A DNA stretch of 64,000 nt from Microplitis mediator (lineage: Eukaryota > Arthropoda > Insecta > Hymenoptera > Braconidae): contig NC_079972.1 of the NCBI RefSeq assembly GCF_029852145.1, positions 13,576,986 through 13,640,985 on the forward strand, in the 5' to 3' direction. Positions within the stretch are counted from its first letter, which is position 1. Every line of letters begins with the position of its first letter. This document shows, in pieces, positions 24,701 through 35,534 of the stretch. The notes beneath the pieces are model-generated. The model saw only the letters and a program-made list of their open reading frames with translations, had not been told where the DNA came from and searched no databases. Position numbers and translations under genes: made by a program.

Positions 24701-24754
24701 ACTGCTTACTATCATTGTTGATAATTTTAAATTGTTTTTTAATTTATAATACAT
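21723..24754 (-). CDS. Treh: Trehalase, membrane-anchored type (GH37)
   Basis: Hydrolyses trehalose, the main insect blood sugar, to two glucoses. Exons in transcript order: 24754-24624, 23884-23099, 23025-22895, 22791-22238, 22163-21889 and 21792-21723, giving 648 residues. The N-terminus carries a signal peptide. CSSNIYCHGDLLHQVQMSRI follows across exons 1-2. Both GH37 signatures are intact: PGGRFREFYYWDSY in exon 2 and QWDYPNAWPP in exon 4. The Gly-rich motif GSGGGGGEYTVQLGFGWSNG is in exon 5. A C-terminal membrane helix (MTGLLALIISIAAGFIG) marks the membrane-bound (Treh-2) form. The last exon is a choice: without its splicing, the frame stops at TGA 21887-21885 and gives 626 residues. That TGA lies inside a good GTGAGG donor, and splicing adds YLLRHSSWILYLLPNGSMVY and two more residues. 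The gene faces Lrig. Confidence 0.93.
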
Positions 24755-27700
24755 CACGACTTAATTAATTAAACTTGTTCTCTTTATTTTAAATTAATAC
24801 TTTTCGAAAGCCCGCGAAACGCGCGTTCTTTTAAATTTAAATACTCACTTCTTAATTTCAATTATTTTTTTTTTCTTATTAGCCCTTACGTCATTTGTCT
24901 ACTCTCATATAAAATAATTACTAGCGTCTAAAACAATACCGAGGTAGTTTGGTTCAGTTTAAGAAGAAAAAGAGAGAGAAAGAGAGAGTGCCCGCACTTG
25001 ACTCTTTTTAAATAAAATAAAAATTAACAATAAAACTACAAAACAGCCGGACGATAAATTAATACGTTTTGACGAATTTCTACTATCAACACCTTACTTT
25101 CTGGTGATAGGGTTGAAATTAATCTCCAATGATTTGCGCAATTTGCGCCAAGGTTTCTGTTTCAGCAGAGCCACATTTTTTCTGTAAAAAAAAAATTATT
25201 TCGTGGGTTAAAATAGATTCTGCTGACAGAGTGAGTTATTATCTGTCAGAGTTTAAAATTTTTAAAGTTGTAATTATTAATAGTAGTAAGTAAATAAACA
25301 ACAACAATAATGTACCCAATTTATGTTCTATTCGCGGCATTCAATGAAAAATTTAAGCACTACACTATAAGGATCCTGACGCAATTCTTGCTTTCAAAAT
25401 AGATACTTGTGTTTCGTCCAAGACTTTTAAAACTAATTATTTCTTTATTTTCTTTTTATTTTTCTTTTATAAGTTAAGTAACAATCAATTAGTTGTTAAC
25501 TACGTGGACAGATTCTTTTAAAAAAAATAAAACGATAAGATAATAAATCTGTGTAATTAGTTTTAAAATAATTATTCGACTCCGGAGTAAATGTAGATAA
25601 CGACAACAAGTTACAATTATTACTGACAGTTGGGTGAAGTAATAGATGTATATCACCACCTTGTTGTCTCTTATCGTGACCAGCGTTGACTCGCGACTGA
25701 CTTGGACAAGTCGGAAGCTTTATTTGCGTCGACTGAGACGGAATCACCACTGTCATCATCGTCGCGATCCCCGGACGACGGTTTAGTTCTATTCGTTAAA
25801 TAAAAGTCATTGGAAAAGAAATAGTAGCAGCAGAAACAGCAGCACCCGTATATTTGTAGAGGTGGTAAAAGAATAAGCTGAGAGAAGGGAGTGCAAGTTT
25901 GGCTCCAAGGTGTTGGATCAGCCGACCAATCTCAGCAATAAAATATTCATTAGTAAAAAATAAATGAGGAAAAAAAAACGCGAATTGTCTCAACGATAAC
26001 CGGATAAGGACGGAATTTTTTTATGAAAAAATTGCTGGATCGTGATTATGGTTCATTAAGAAAAATTAACCGCGACAGCCAAATGACATTTGTGCCTGCA
26101 CGTGGTAACCTCGTGGTAACTTTGCTACTCGAAATATGTTGAGGCAAACAAATAAACTAAAGTCGGCTCACGAGATTGGGATAGAGCTAGAGCATGAATC
26201 TCTCAGTAGTAATATAGCTATCAATGTATGTAGCACTTGAATGTACGAGGAGTGTAATGTGCGAGTAGGAACAAGAGGTTGATAAGTAAAATGTACGAGA
26301 GCGAGACGAAACGAGGATCGAGCCTCCAAGTAAGAGTCGGTCTGATTGGCCGATCCCATGGAATGTTACCACGAGCCTCTTTCTTTACTTCAGTGACGTT
26401 TTGTATCAACGTACAACTTTCCCAATCGAAATTAGTCGGGCGTATCAGAACACGTTTCGTGCCTTATCACGGACCCACGTAGTATATGTACTTAGCTTAT
26501 CATGTCATATTTAAATTAATTATATTTTCGTTGAGTCGAGCCCATAAAAATTAATACGCCGAGTAGGTGAAATAAAGTTGCTCAATCAGGTTGTTTAGTT
26601 ATCTTGTACCCGGTGATAATGATAATCTGTAGCCGTCTTATCTGTGAGCAATAACCTTCGGTACCTGCGTCATAATCTCCTCCAGAAAATTAACTGACAG
26701 TAACTTTTGGTACTTATGAGGATCACAAATACATCTTGTACAGAGTTAATGTACTAAGGGCTAATGGTCAACAGATATAAATGACTAAATAATATGCCGC
26801 GCCGCAGCAACTGTCAAGTGCGTTTAAAGCTCAATCATTTAATTTGCTATTTTTAGACGGAAATAGGTCGCACAATCGCCCGTACAGGGATGACGGATGT
26901 ATGATGTATTGTACTATATATATATAATATATAATATACGACAAATAAAACCAGCCTCTACTCTCTGTAACTAGTGTATGATCCCATATAGGAGATTGCA
27001 TGCGTTAGCGGTCAAACACCCGGCAGGAGTCTACGTCAAATCTCATTCGAGCAACCGATTTCGTTACGACAAACGCGGATGCCATCAATTATGGGCTTCA
27101 CAATCCACTGAATTATCAGTATCTAAAATATATATACATTGGATGTTTATACAAGCAATAAATTGGAATTAAAAAACAATAAAATTTAAATTACGAGTAT
27201 GTCACAGTGCGCTACGCGTGCGTAAATAAAATTCATTTAAATTTAATGAATTAAAGTGATTGAGTGGTCGGATAAAAAATTTTTTTTATGATGCAATTCA
27301 TTCAAACTGACAGATCACATCAGTCACTTAAAATTAATAAAAAAAAAATTTTTTGATCTGATTTTATAAAATTTTTAATTACTCAGACATGAACTAAAAG
27401 TCTCTGCAATCGAGCGACAGCTTAATTTTGTATTTAACGCACGAGTATAATATATTAAATATATAAGAAGGAATTTTGAAATTTAAAATGCAGTTTAAAG
27501 AGCCGCGAAAATCGAGTGATTTAAAAAATTTTTCGTCGCAGAGAAAATTTGAAATTTCACTTGAATTTATAATGAAAAACTAATTAAATATACTAATGGG
27601 GTGTTTTATAGTTTAATTTATATATTTACGGTACTAATAGCAAGTAAAACCGGAAAACTATCGATCAATGTCCAAGATATTCTTATAATTAAATTATGCA

Positions 27701-29225
27701 ATTACCTTCACTTACGAGAAATTATTCTTGCAAAATACTCACAATAACTAATTAAATAATTGTTTAGTGTCCTTGGCAATTTATAATTTCTTAATAAATT
27801 AAAAAAATTTTTTTTTTCTTTCAACTACAACACAATTTAAACTATTTAGTTTTGTAATTAAAACAATTACTCTACTGTGTGTTAAATGCACTCTTAATAA
27901 CCGTGACAGTATATTGAAGTAAAGAAAATGTGAAGAATATCACGTACGGAGTTTCAATACCCAACTGACGAGCAAGATTTCGTCAGACTAAAATTATTGG
28001 GTAAAAGAACTCTGTTGATTTTTTTTATTATTAATTACAATAATCTCGGTTTTATTGTTGTAGGCGGAGTTTACCTGTTTTTCGTATTGTCTATTTAAAC
28101 TTTAATACATTAGATTATAAAGTCTTATCAGTTGATAGCTTTTTTATAAAATAAATCCGACTATTTGACCGACAGAAGATTACCGTCAGTCTAATGACTT
28201 TTAATTTTTAACTCTCACATTTCCTCAAGGACTTTCAAGGACATTCGCTTCGCGCGTGGTCAAAATATTAATAGAACATCAACTTTTTCTAAGAAAAAAA
28301 AAAAAAATCACTTGGAAATTAAAAAAATTTTAATTCTTCCTAATTGTAAAAATAGTTGAGCTAAAACGTAATCCGTTATTAATTTTAACCTTCGATTTGC
28401 CATTTTAGTATGCGGTAGTCATCAGATCCACGTGGTAACTCATTCTATTGCAAGTATCAAGGTTGCCGCGCATCATTGTCAGTTAATTAATAATAAATAT
28501 TCATTATTAAAAAAACATTAGTACATTACCTAATAATTAACTATCAGTTTTGTATCACCAGCTGTAACAATTCATCAGCGCACTTCAAATAAACATTAGA
28601 TGTATTTAAAAAATTAATAATTCAATAGCTGTCAAGACTAAAAAAAATTCCGCACTTGTTGCACTTACTCTAATTACCACCACAATACGCCGATTAAATG
28701 AATGACGAATAAAAAAAAAAAATATTCGTAATAAAATAAATAAAATAACACGAGCACCGGCAATAAATCAAATACTTGGTTCGACGACTGACGTTTAAAA
28801 AACACTGGGCAATAAAAAAATGTTATGTGTAAATAAATAAATAAATGGAGTAACAAGCAGAGTGGAGGAGAGTTTGCTGAAGAGTAACTGACCTGCTATT
28901 CTGATGACCGGTGATATTAACTGACAACCAAGATGCGTACGTACACCGGTGTTGGGTGCTCACCGGTAATGAGATCAACAAATTGCCCTCATGGCATCAT
29001 GGATCATACATAGTAGACAGTACACACTACCAGAGAGTATTTCAATCACTGACCGTCAATTGCACAGTGATTCATGTCCTGTTTCGGAGCACGTACGCCG
29101 ATCTGGACGCTCCCTGATCTATCAACGTGCTATGCCGTCTGCTGTCACTTTTATATTTAAAACCGCAAAATAATTTTTTATTCATTCTATGCATTATGTA
29201 TTTAAACCAGAGCTAACTAAAAACA

Positions 29226-29387
29226 ATGAGTGTAAATGTAGCATACGAGTTTATAAATTTAAAATAAATAAATAAATGAAATTTAAAAAAAGGCGCGCAC
29301 TGATTTTTAAATTTTTATTATACTTTTAATGGATTTATTTATTCAAAAATTTAAAAATTTACTACTGTCAGTTACATTGACACTCAT
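29226..29387. mobile_element. Family-1 MITE with near-perfect 9-bp target duplication
   Basis: Termini ATGAGTGTAAATGTAGCA and TTACATTGACACTCAT, 162 bp long. Flanks are CTAAAAACA (29217-29225) and CTAAAAATA (29388-29396), matching at 8 of 9 positions. Confidence 0.75.
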
Positions 29388-29764
29388 CTAAAAATATATT
29401 ATTTATTAATCTATTAATTTTTTTTTCATATTTATTAATAAATATCAATTAAATGTCAAAACGATAATAGTTATTTATTAATTATAAAATAATTTTTTTT
29501 AAATGTCAAAACAATAAAAATATTTATTGTTCGTTGAATTAAAAATATAAAAAAAATATATTAGCAATGGAATTATTTTTTGAGGAAAAGTTTGTAAATT
29601 TCAATGTCGGCATGCGACACCAAACGTCATCTGATTACACTACCGGTCATGTGGTAGCAAAATAAATAAATAATTAAAAATTAATAACAAATACATACTA
29701 ATAATAATAATAATAATTGCTAATAAATATTTATTGCAATGATAAATATCTGATGACTACTTAC

Positions 29765-29973
29765 CGATTGTCAAGCAGACGATACCGTAATAATTTTTCA
29801 TTTAATTTTCTGTAAATGTCAGAACCTTGAAGATCATCTCGTAAAAATTTAAAGTTTTTTATTTTATTATTTAATTTATGTAAATTATTTTCGCTAAATA
29901 AAATAGTACACCGGAAACAACTAATTCCAGGGTTTCCTGATGTTACACCCCGCGTTCGTTGCACAATCAGCAT
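29765..29973 (-). CDS. Possible alternative first coding exon (trehalase isoform?)
   Basis: An ATG at 29973 opens a 69-codon frame ending in a strong donor (AATCG|GTAAGTAG) in phase 2. The phase matches trehalase exon 2 (acceptor before 23884): joining would read LLDNR-NIYCHG. The peptide is basic and polar, with no signal sequence, so this would be an internal, non-secreted start. Fly trehalase has both cytosolic and secreted isoforms, so the idea is plausible. The intron would be about 5.9 kb. I recognise no homology in the 69 residues themselves, and the exon may be spurious. Confidence 0.25.
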
Positions 29974-30734
29974 GACTGACAATTATTATTTATTTTTATT
30001 TACTCTGATTGTCAATAGCCATTTAAAATAATTAAATGACACTAAAAAGTTTATATTTTATCTACTAAATCACTTTTACTAAATAGATTTTGTTTAATTT
30101 AATTTAAAAATTTGAATATGACAGATAGTTTATTTAAATATTTACAAGTAGAGTAATTACTGTATAAACTAGAGTCGCATGAGCAACAACTGGATCAATC
30201 TTAGCATTACTATTTTTGTCGAGTAATCGAATCAGCTGATTCGATTTTTCGAGAACTCGGCGGTGATTTGCATATTTAAATATTATCGTCTTCTTTGAAT
30301 TAATTTAATAAATAAATAAATAAATGAATGAATAAATAAATAAAAAAAATTTGTTTATTGTAATTAAAAAGTATAAAATAAAATTTTATTATTACAAAAA
30401 AATAATCTTAAAAATTAATTATTTACTTAAAAATTAAAATTTTATTACTATAATTATAATAATTTATATTTACATACTTATAAATTTAATTAAATATTAG
30501 TTTTATTAAAAAAAAATAGTTGTTTAATCACCAAAAGGTGGTAATACAAGTGTTACAATGTTTGATCTTATTAACTAGATGTTATTAAATAGATAATGAA
30601 ATACTGATAATGATAATGATAATTAAGAAGTAAAAAAAAAATAATAAAAAACTTACGATAGTTAAATAATAATGCAGATTAATACTGTATGGCCAATGGG
30701 ACTACGGAATTTTTTTTATGCAAAAATGTAATTA

Positions 30735-31187
30735 AAATAGTATTTTACACACCTAGGGAAGTAAAGTAAGAAATGTCTCAGATCACATGTAATTGTTGGC
30801 CGAGGCGAAGCCGAGGTCAACAAACATGTGATCTGAGGCTTTCTTATTTACTTCCCGAGGAGTGTATACTATTTTTCTCCTCGACGGAGGCGGAAAGCGG
30901 CAACTTCGTTTTGCACAGCGGGACGAAAGTTGACGCTTTCCGCCCGGAGGTGAGAAAAAAATTTTTTCTCACCTCCGGGCGGAAAGCGTCAACTTTCGTC
31001 CCGCTGTGCAAAACGAAGTTGCCGCTTTCCGCCTCCGTCGAGGAGAAAAATAGTATACACTCCTCGGGAAGTAAATAAGAAAGCCTCAGATCACATGTTT
31101 GTTGACCTCGGCTTCGCCTCGGCCAACAATTACATGTGATCTGAGACATTTCTTACTTTACTTCCCTGGGTGTGTAATATACTATTT
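30735..31187. repeat. 453-bp near-perfect palindrome made of nested palindromes
   Basis: The centre is at about 30961 (an A7T6 run). The right arm is the reverse complement of the left with only a few mismatches (for example CACCTAGGGAAG against CACCCAGGGAAG). Each arm is in turn two smaller imperfect palindromes: 30735-30875, starting AAATAGTATTTTACAC and ending GTGTATACTATTT around a GGCGAAGCC centre, and about 30877-30954, around GTTTTGCACAGCGGGAC with CGGAAAGCG on both sides. GC content is near half, against roughly a fifth to a quarter in the flanks. Each arm can be read as the same 101-codon frame on opposite strands, which is a by-product of symmetry. It has no recognised homology and is presumably a foldback-type mobile element. 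Confidence 0.85.
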
Positions 31188-31335
31188 GACCCCTACTTTA
31201 ATGATGAATGACACTTGAATATAATATAAAATTAAATGTGATGAAAATAAAAGATAATAAATATTTACACTATAATTTACAGCTAACGTTTGTTTTTGTA
31301 CAAAAGAAATTATTAAAATTAATAATGCGAAGTCA

Positions 31336-31341
31336 TTTATT
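31336..31341 (-). promoter_or_regulatory. Polyadenylation signal of the KDM7-type gene
   Basis: AATAAA on the minus strand immediately after the TAA stop at 31342. If it is used, the 3' UTR would be very short. Confidence 0.4.
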
Positions 31342-34300
31342 TTAATGCATCATTTTATGAAGCTTTAAAATTTTTCCTAAGCGTTGTTTCGCAGTCTTCA
31401 TACCTTTTCTTGGTTTCCGCTCTGAAAAGATTTATTTTTATTTGTAAAATATTATTATTATTAATATTGTTGACAATAAAAATTAATTACTTACCAACGG
31501 GAACTGGGGCTGCTAGTTTAGCTTTAACATCTTTCAGTCTATTGGGGCTCGTTAAAATCGAAGTAAATCCGGTGGGCACTTGGACTGGCTCAGCAGGTGG
31601 TTCTTCGTGTTTTAATGAACTTGTAGGAATAATTCCATTTGAAGCAGGATTTTTTTTCGATTTATTGTACGTTCGTTTCGGACTTGTCTTTTGATTCTAC
31701 AACAAAAAATTCAATTGTCAATAATACTAGTTCCTTGATCGGGTCCTGGGTCTCTGATTGAGTACTGGGTCTCTGAGCTTATGTAAGACTATAAATTAAA
31801 AAAACTTACGGGATGTTTAGCGCGTTTGGCAGCAGCAGCTTCAAGTCCTTTTTCTACAGAAGTTTTCTTGGCGCCTTCGCGAGCCGGTCGGTTGGTTTTG
31901 GGCAGAAGAGGTCCAACACGAGCTTTAGGATTCCATGCCTCATCTACTCGTCTCTTTCCTCGTGGTTTGAAAATATATTCCTCGTCATCAGAAGCATCTA
32001 AAGCCGGATAGACTGAAAATATAAAAAAAATTTACCATCATCATCATCATCATCTTACAATCATTTAAATACATACTGAAGTCTTCATCCTGGTGGACCT
32101 TATCAATATTTTCAATAGACTGATCATCTTCATCATCATACTCTACTTTCCTCGATGACTTATCACTTTTTTTCGAACTTCCTGACTCGGTGGAGTAGCA
32201 CTGCTCGCTGAATGAAAGCATTCCGGCAATAGCCTCGCGCGTCGACGGTGATGCCCTGTCAGAACTGACGGTTTTCAATTTATAAATACAATGTCATCGA
32301 TTAAATAAAATAAAACCATCGGTTATTTTATCTAACGATCCTCGAGTTTAACATTTTAACTCGGATTTATTTTACCCGCAGTAAATACTTACCCTACTGG
32401 GGGTGGAATCGTCAGCTGGGTCTGTAAGATTGACATCGGAACACTAAAAAAAAGTTATCGTCATAAATTATCAAGATTTTTTTCTATTAATTAATAAGAA
32501 TTCGGAAATTTTAAGCCGTACCTAGGTTCCAATCTGCTACCAGTCGACGGCAATGTGTATGCTGATGCTTTTAGAAGCTCCTCTATACCATTCTTAGGTA
32601 CGTCGCTCAGTACGTCAACAGTGACGGGATTGCCAGCATTATTAACAGACTTCTTGGCTTTTTTATGCGAACTATTTTTGCAAGACTTCTTACGCTTCGG
32701 GCCCTCGTCAATTGTAAATTTACCGCAGTCACTCTCATTACTGCCGTCATGAAAATCATAAATAGAACTTTGCTTCCACGTGAACTCCTTTTGGGTTTCA
32801 ACCGTTGGGTCAATCGCAAAATTACCGAATACATTTCCTTTGTCATTGGTGCTACGTACGACTTCATTATCACCCAGTTTGAATCTTATCACCGTGGGAC
32901 TTTGTTTCCCTTGTTTACTTATCGTACGTTTGTAACCCGGTGACTCCGCGGACGCTTTACTCTCCATTATATCAGAGCACACGGATTTATTGAAAGGATA
33001 AGACGCAGATTTAGGCAGAGTTAATTTCAAACAAGATTTAATGGGCGATTGATTTTTAACTGGTGAATTTTCAACTTTTATTTTACCTATCGTCGCTTTG
33101 AAAGCGTTCTCAGACATTTTATCAGCGACATCAAAGTTAACAAAGTCTTTATTAATCGGTTTCTTTTTTTTCCTTTTGCTCTCGCGCTCTGGTTTCGGCG
33201 GGTTCAGAGCCAAGAGAAACCGCTCTGCGTGTCTTATTTCTTTGCTCAACTCTTTCAATAATTTTTGACTATTAACCGACGGCGGGATTTGGCCCCGACT
33301 GAATGTGCTGTACTACAGGTAAAAAATTAATCACGTAAATTTGAGATTTATAAATGATTAATATTATATTTGCAAATAATAATAATAATAATTACGTCTT
33401 TGTCGGTATTCCATTGCTTAAGTACAGCGAGAAGAGCCTTGATGCCTTGTAAAAAATAAGTAGGGCATTTTTTATCTTCGCGATTTAACTCCTTTAGGTC
33501 CTTGAGTAATCGCTTAGCCGCGAACCAGTTTATTGTTTCAAAACCAGGATATTGAAATTTTTTTGGAGTTTTCATTTTACGTTCTAATTCATATATTCTG
33601 TAAAAATATATAATCATTTAGATAAATAATAATTTATCTATTAATAAATATAATATAAATAATTTACTGTATTTGCATAGGAATGTTGAGACTATGCACG
33701 AAATTCCCGCCAAAGACAAGCGAGTCAACTGGAGTCAGCACAGCATGAATCCATCCCGTGGGTATCATCATAGTATGCCCCTGTTTGATAATACACTTGT
33801 AGCAGGCGTCAACCTGGTCGCCAAAAAATGTCTCACTCTGACTGGAGCTGCTCATCCACTGCTGATACAATTGCAAGTTAGCCGGCGTCGGTCTGATGAG
33901 ATAAAAAATTTTCTCGCCTCGCAGCACGTGGTACCACACAGACGTGCCGCCGAAATCGATGTGAAAGTCAGTAAAACTATCTCTCACACTCATCAGACAG
34001 TACTTTTGTACCTCAGGACGTTTCAGTTGACAGTTTTCCGAGATCTCACGCGGCCAAACTGAGTTCACCCAGTCCAGCTTTCGGGCAATCAGCGGAGCCT
34101 CTACCAATGGTGATAAACTGCAGCACAAAATCATTAACTTGCTAATTGCTCATTCATATTAAGACCATTCTCACAGTGCCTCCCATTTTTTGAAAATTTT
34201 AAATGACAACTGTCGTAAGCGTATCAAAATTTTATCAATTAATTAAAAAAAAAATTATCTACAGTTGTCATCAATTGGGAGTTAAACAAAATTTGAAAAA

Positions 34301-35534
34301 TCAATTTCAGCAAAATCTTAATGACAATTTTATAAGTAGAATTTTGTAGGCTAAAATTTATTCAACTCCTGGTTGATAACAACAGTCAGTAATTTTTTAA
34401 AAATTCTATCTCAGTTGAAAGTCATCGCACATTTTTAAAAAGTGGGAAACTCGGTCACTGCCTGAACTCTTAATGAGTTTTAAAATTTATAAATTAAAAA
34501 AAACTATACCCAGTGTCAGTGAACTCTAGACTAATGACATTGAGGACTCGTGACCGAAGAGGGTCAGTGTAATACTCAACAAAATCTCTCAGTATCATTC
34601 TGATGTTATTTTGTTTTGACACATCAATGACATCAATCTCCCTGTCACCGCCTAAACAAATTATCATCAGTTTATCAATCAACTAAATTTTATAATCCAA
34701 AATCTTACCGATATATTTTTCAACATCTTGGACCGTGAATGTTGATGGAGGGAGAGTCATATCCAGACCTTCTTTACTGTCAATAATAACAGGGGTTTCA
34801 AATCCATTTGTTTGTAAATATTGTAATGTCAACTGCTGTCCTCTCACATGTTTGACAACATCATCAGCTTTTGGAAAGTGTCTGGACTTTAATTCATGTA
34901 TAAAAACAGATGTACCCGTCTGTACTGGTTTAGATTCGGCGTTAACGTCAGTGTACTCATGACGATGATTATTCATTCTTAGTTTAGCTAAAATAATTAT
35001 TATAAATTTATGTCAAGTAGTTGCTACTGACTGATGGATGCTCAGTATGATTGTCGTTACTCACCAAGTGATGGACCGTGAATACATTCGCAATCCGGGC
35101 AATGATATTTGTCCAGTTCACTTGCTGCGTACTCTTTGATGCCGATACACCTGGTTACAGTAATTAAAAAAAATAATAATGATAATAATGAGTGTCGTTT
35201 CGTATACGTTTGGCATCGTGATGATTGAGGTTATGGAGTTGACAACAAAACAACGATAGGAAACAGAAGCAAAGCATCGAAACTATTTGAATATTTAAAA
35301 TAGCAGGAGTAATTTGCGAAGATGAAAAATAAACAGAGTGAAGAATCAACAATTGAGTTATTTAAATTTTTGAAATAAAAGCGAGTTGTCCAGCTCCAAT
35401 GAACGGCTGAAATTATAAATGTAAACTTACTCTCCATGATACCACTTTTTACAAACATCACACTGGATCATAAACTGATTAGGATTATATGACTGTCCAC
35501 ATAAACAATAAATCATTGTTTCATCAGTCATCAT
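31342..35534 (-). CDS. Lysine-specific histone demethylase, KDM7/PHF8 family (PHD + JmjC)
   Basis: Fe(II)- and 2-oxoglutarate-dependent demethylase that binds H3K4me3 by its PHD finger and removes repressive methyl marks such as H3K9me2. Exons in transcript order: 35534-35431, 35150-35065, 34987-34709, 34651-34510, 34117-33668, 33597-33396, 33312-32522, 32443-32393, 32264-32077, 32012-31810, 31696-31495 and 31421-31342. All phases close, giving 925 residues. The C4HC3 PHD finger is at residues about 8-60 (YCLCGQ ... QCDVCKKWYHGECIG ... YHCPDC). The JmjC domain keeps the metal triad: DFHIDFGG and GWIHAVLT. The mid-region SPSTREAIAGML, the motif WNPKARVGPLLPK, and the C-terminal KTAKQRLGKILKLH are all shared with PHF8/KDM7A/PHF2. 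The third metal ligand is His, as in active PHF8 and unlike PHF2. AATAAA follows the stop directly. Which of the vertebrate paralogues it matches is not decidable here. Confidence 0.93.
34171..34462. mobile_element. Family-3 inverted-repeat element in a KDM7 intron
   Basis: Lies in the intron between the exons ending 34510 and starting 34117. It has ends CACAGTGCC...TTTTTTGAAAATTTT and the inverse (TTTTTAAAAAGTGGGAA), plus the internal GACAACTGTCGTAAGCGTAT shared with the 19811 copy. Confidence 0.6.

Larger units (their letters stand above)
24755..31341. other. Long non-coding stretch upstream of trehalase
   Basis: About 6.6 kb. It must hold the trehalase promoter(s) and the 3' UTR of KDM7 at its right end. 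Composition is uneven: GC-richer islands at about 25550-25790, 26080-26480 and 26950-27140 interrupt AT-rich DNA. Short open frames there have no recognisable domain or good splice context, except the 29765-29973 candidate. A family-1 MITE (29226-29387) and the nested palindrome (30735-31187) are the only clear structures. Confidence 0.45.

Noticed and set aside
25496..25759. 87-residue minus-strand frame upstream of trehalase
   Set aside because: No domain, no signal and low-complexity codons. A weak donor exists, but its phase and context are not convincing.
26168..26482. Several overlapping 60-67-residue frames on both strands
   Set aside because: Mutually overlapping with no homology. 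They are expected by chance in a GC-richer island.
30773..31149. Two identical 101-residue open frames on opposite strands
   Set aside because: They are the same palindrome arm read from each side. There is no homology, no splice context and no gene-like flanks.
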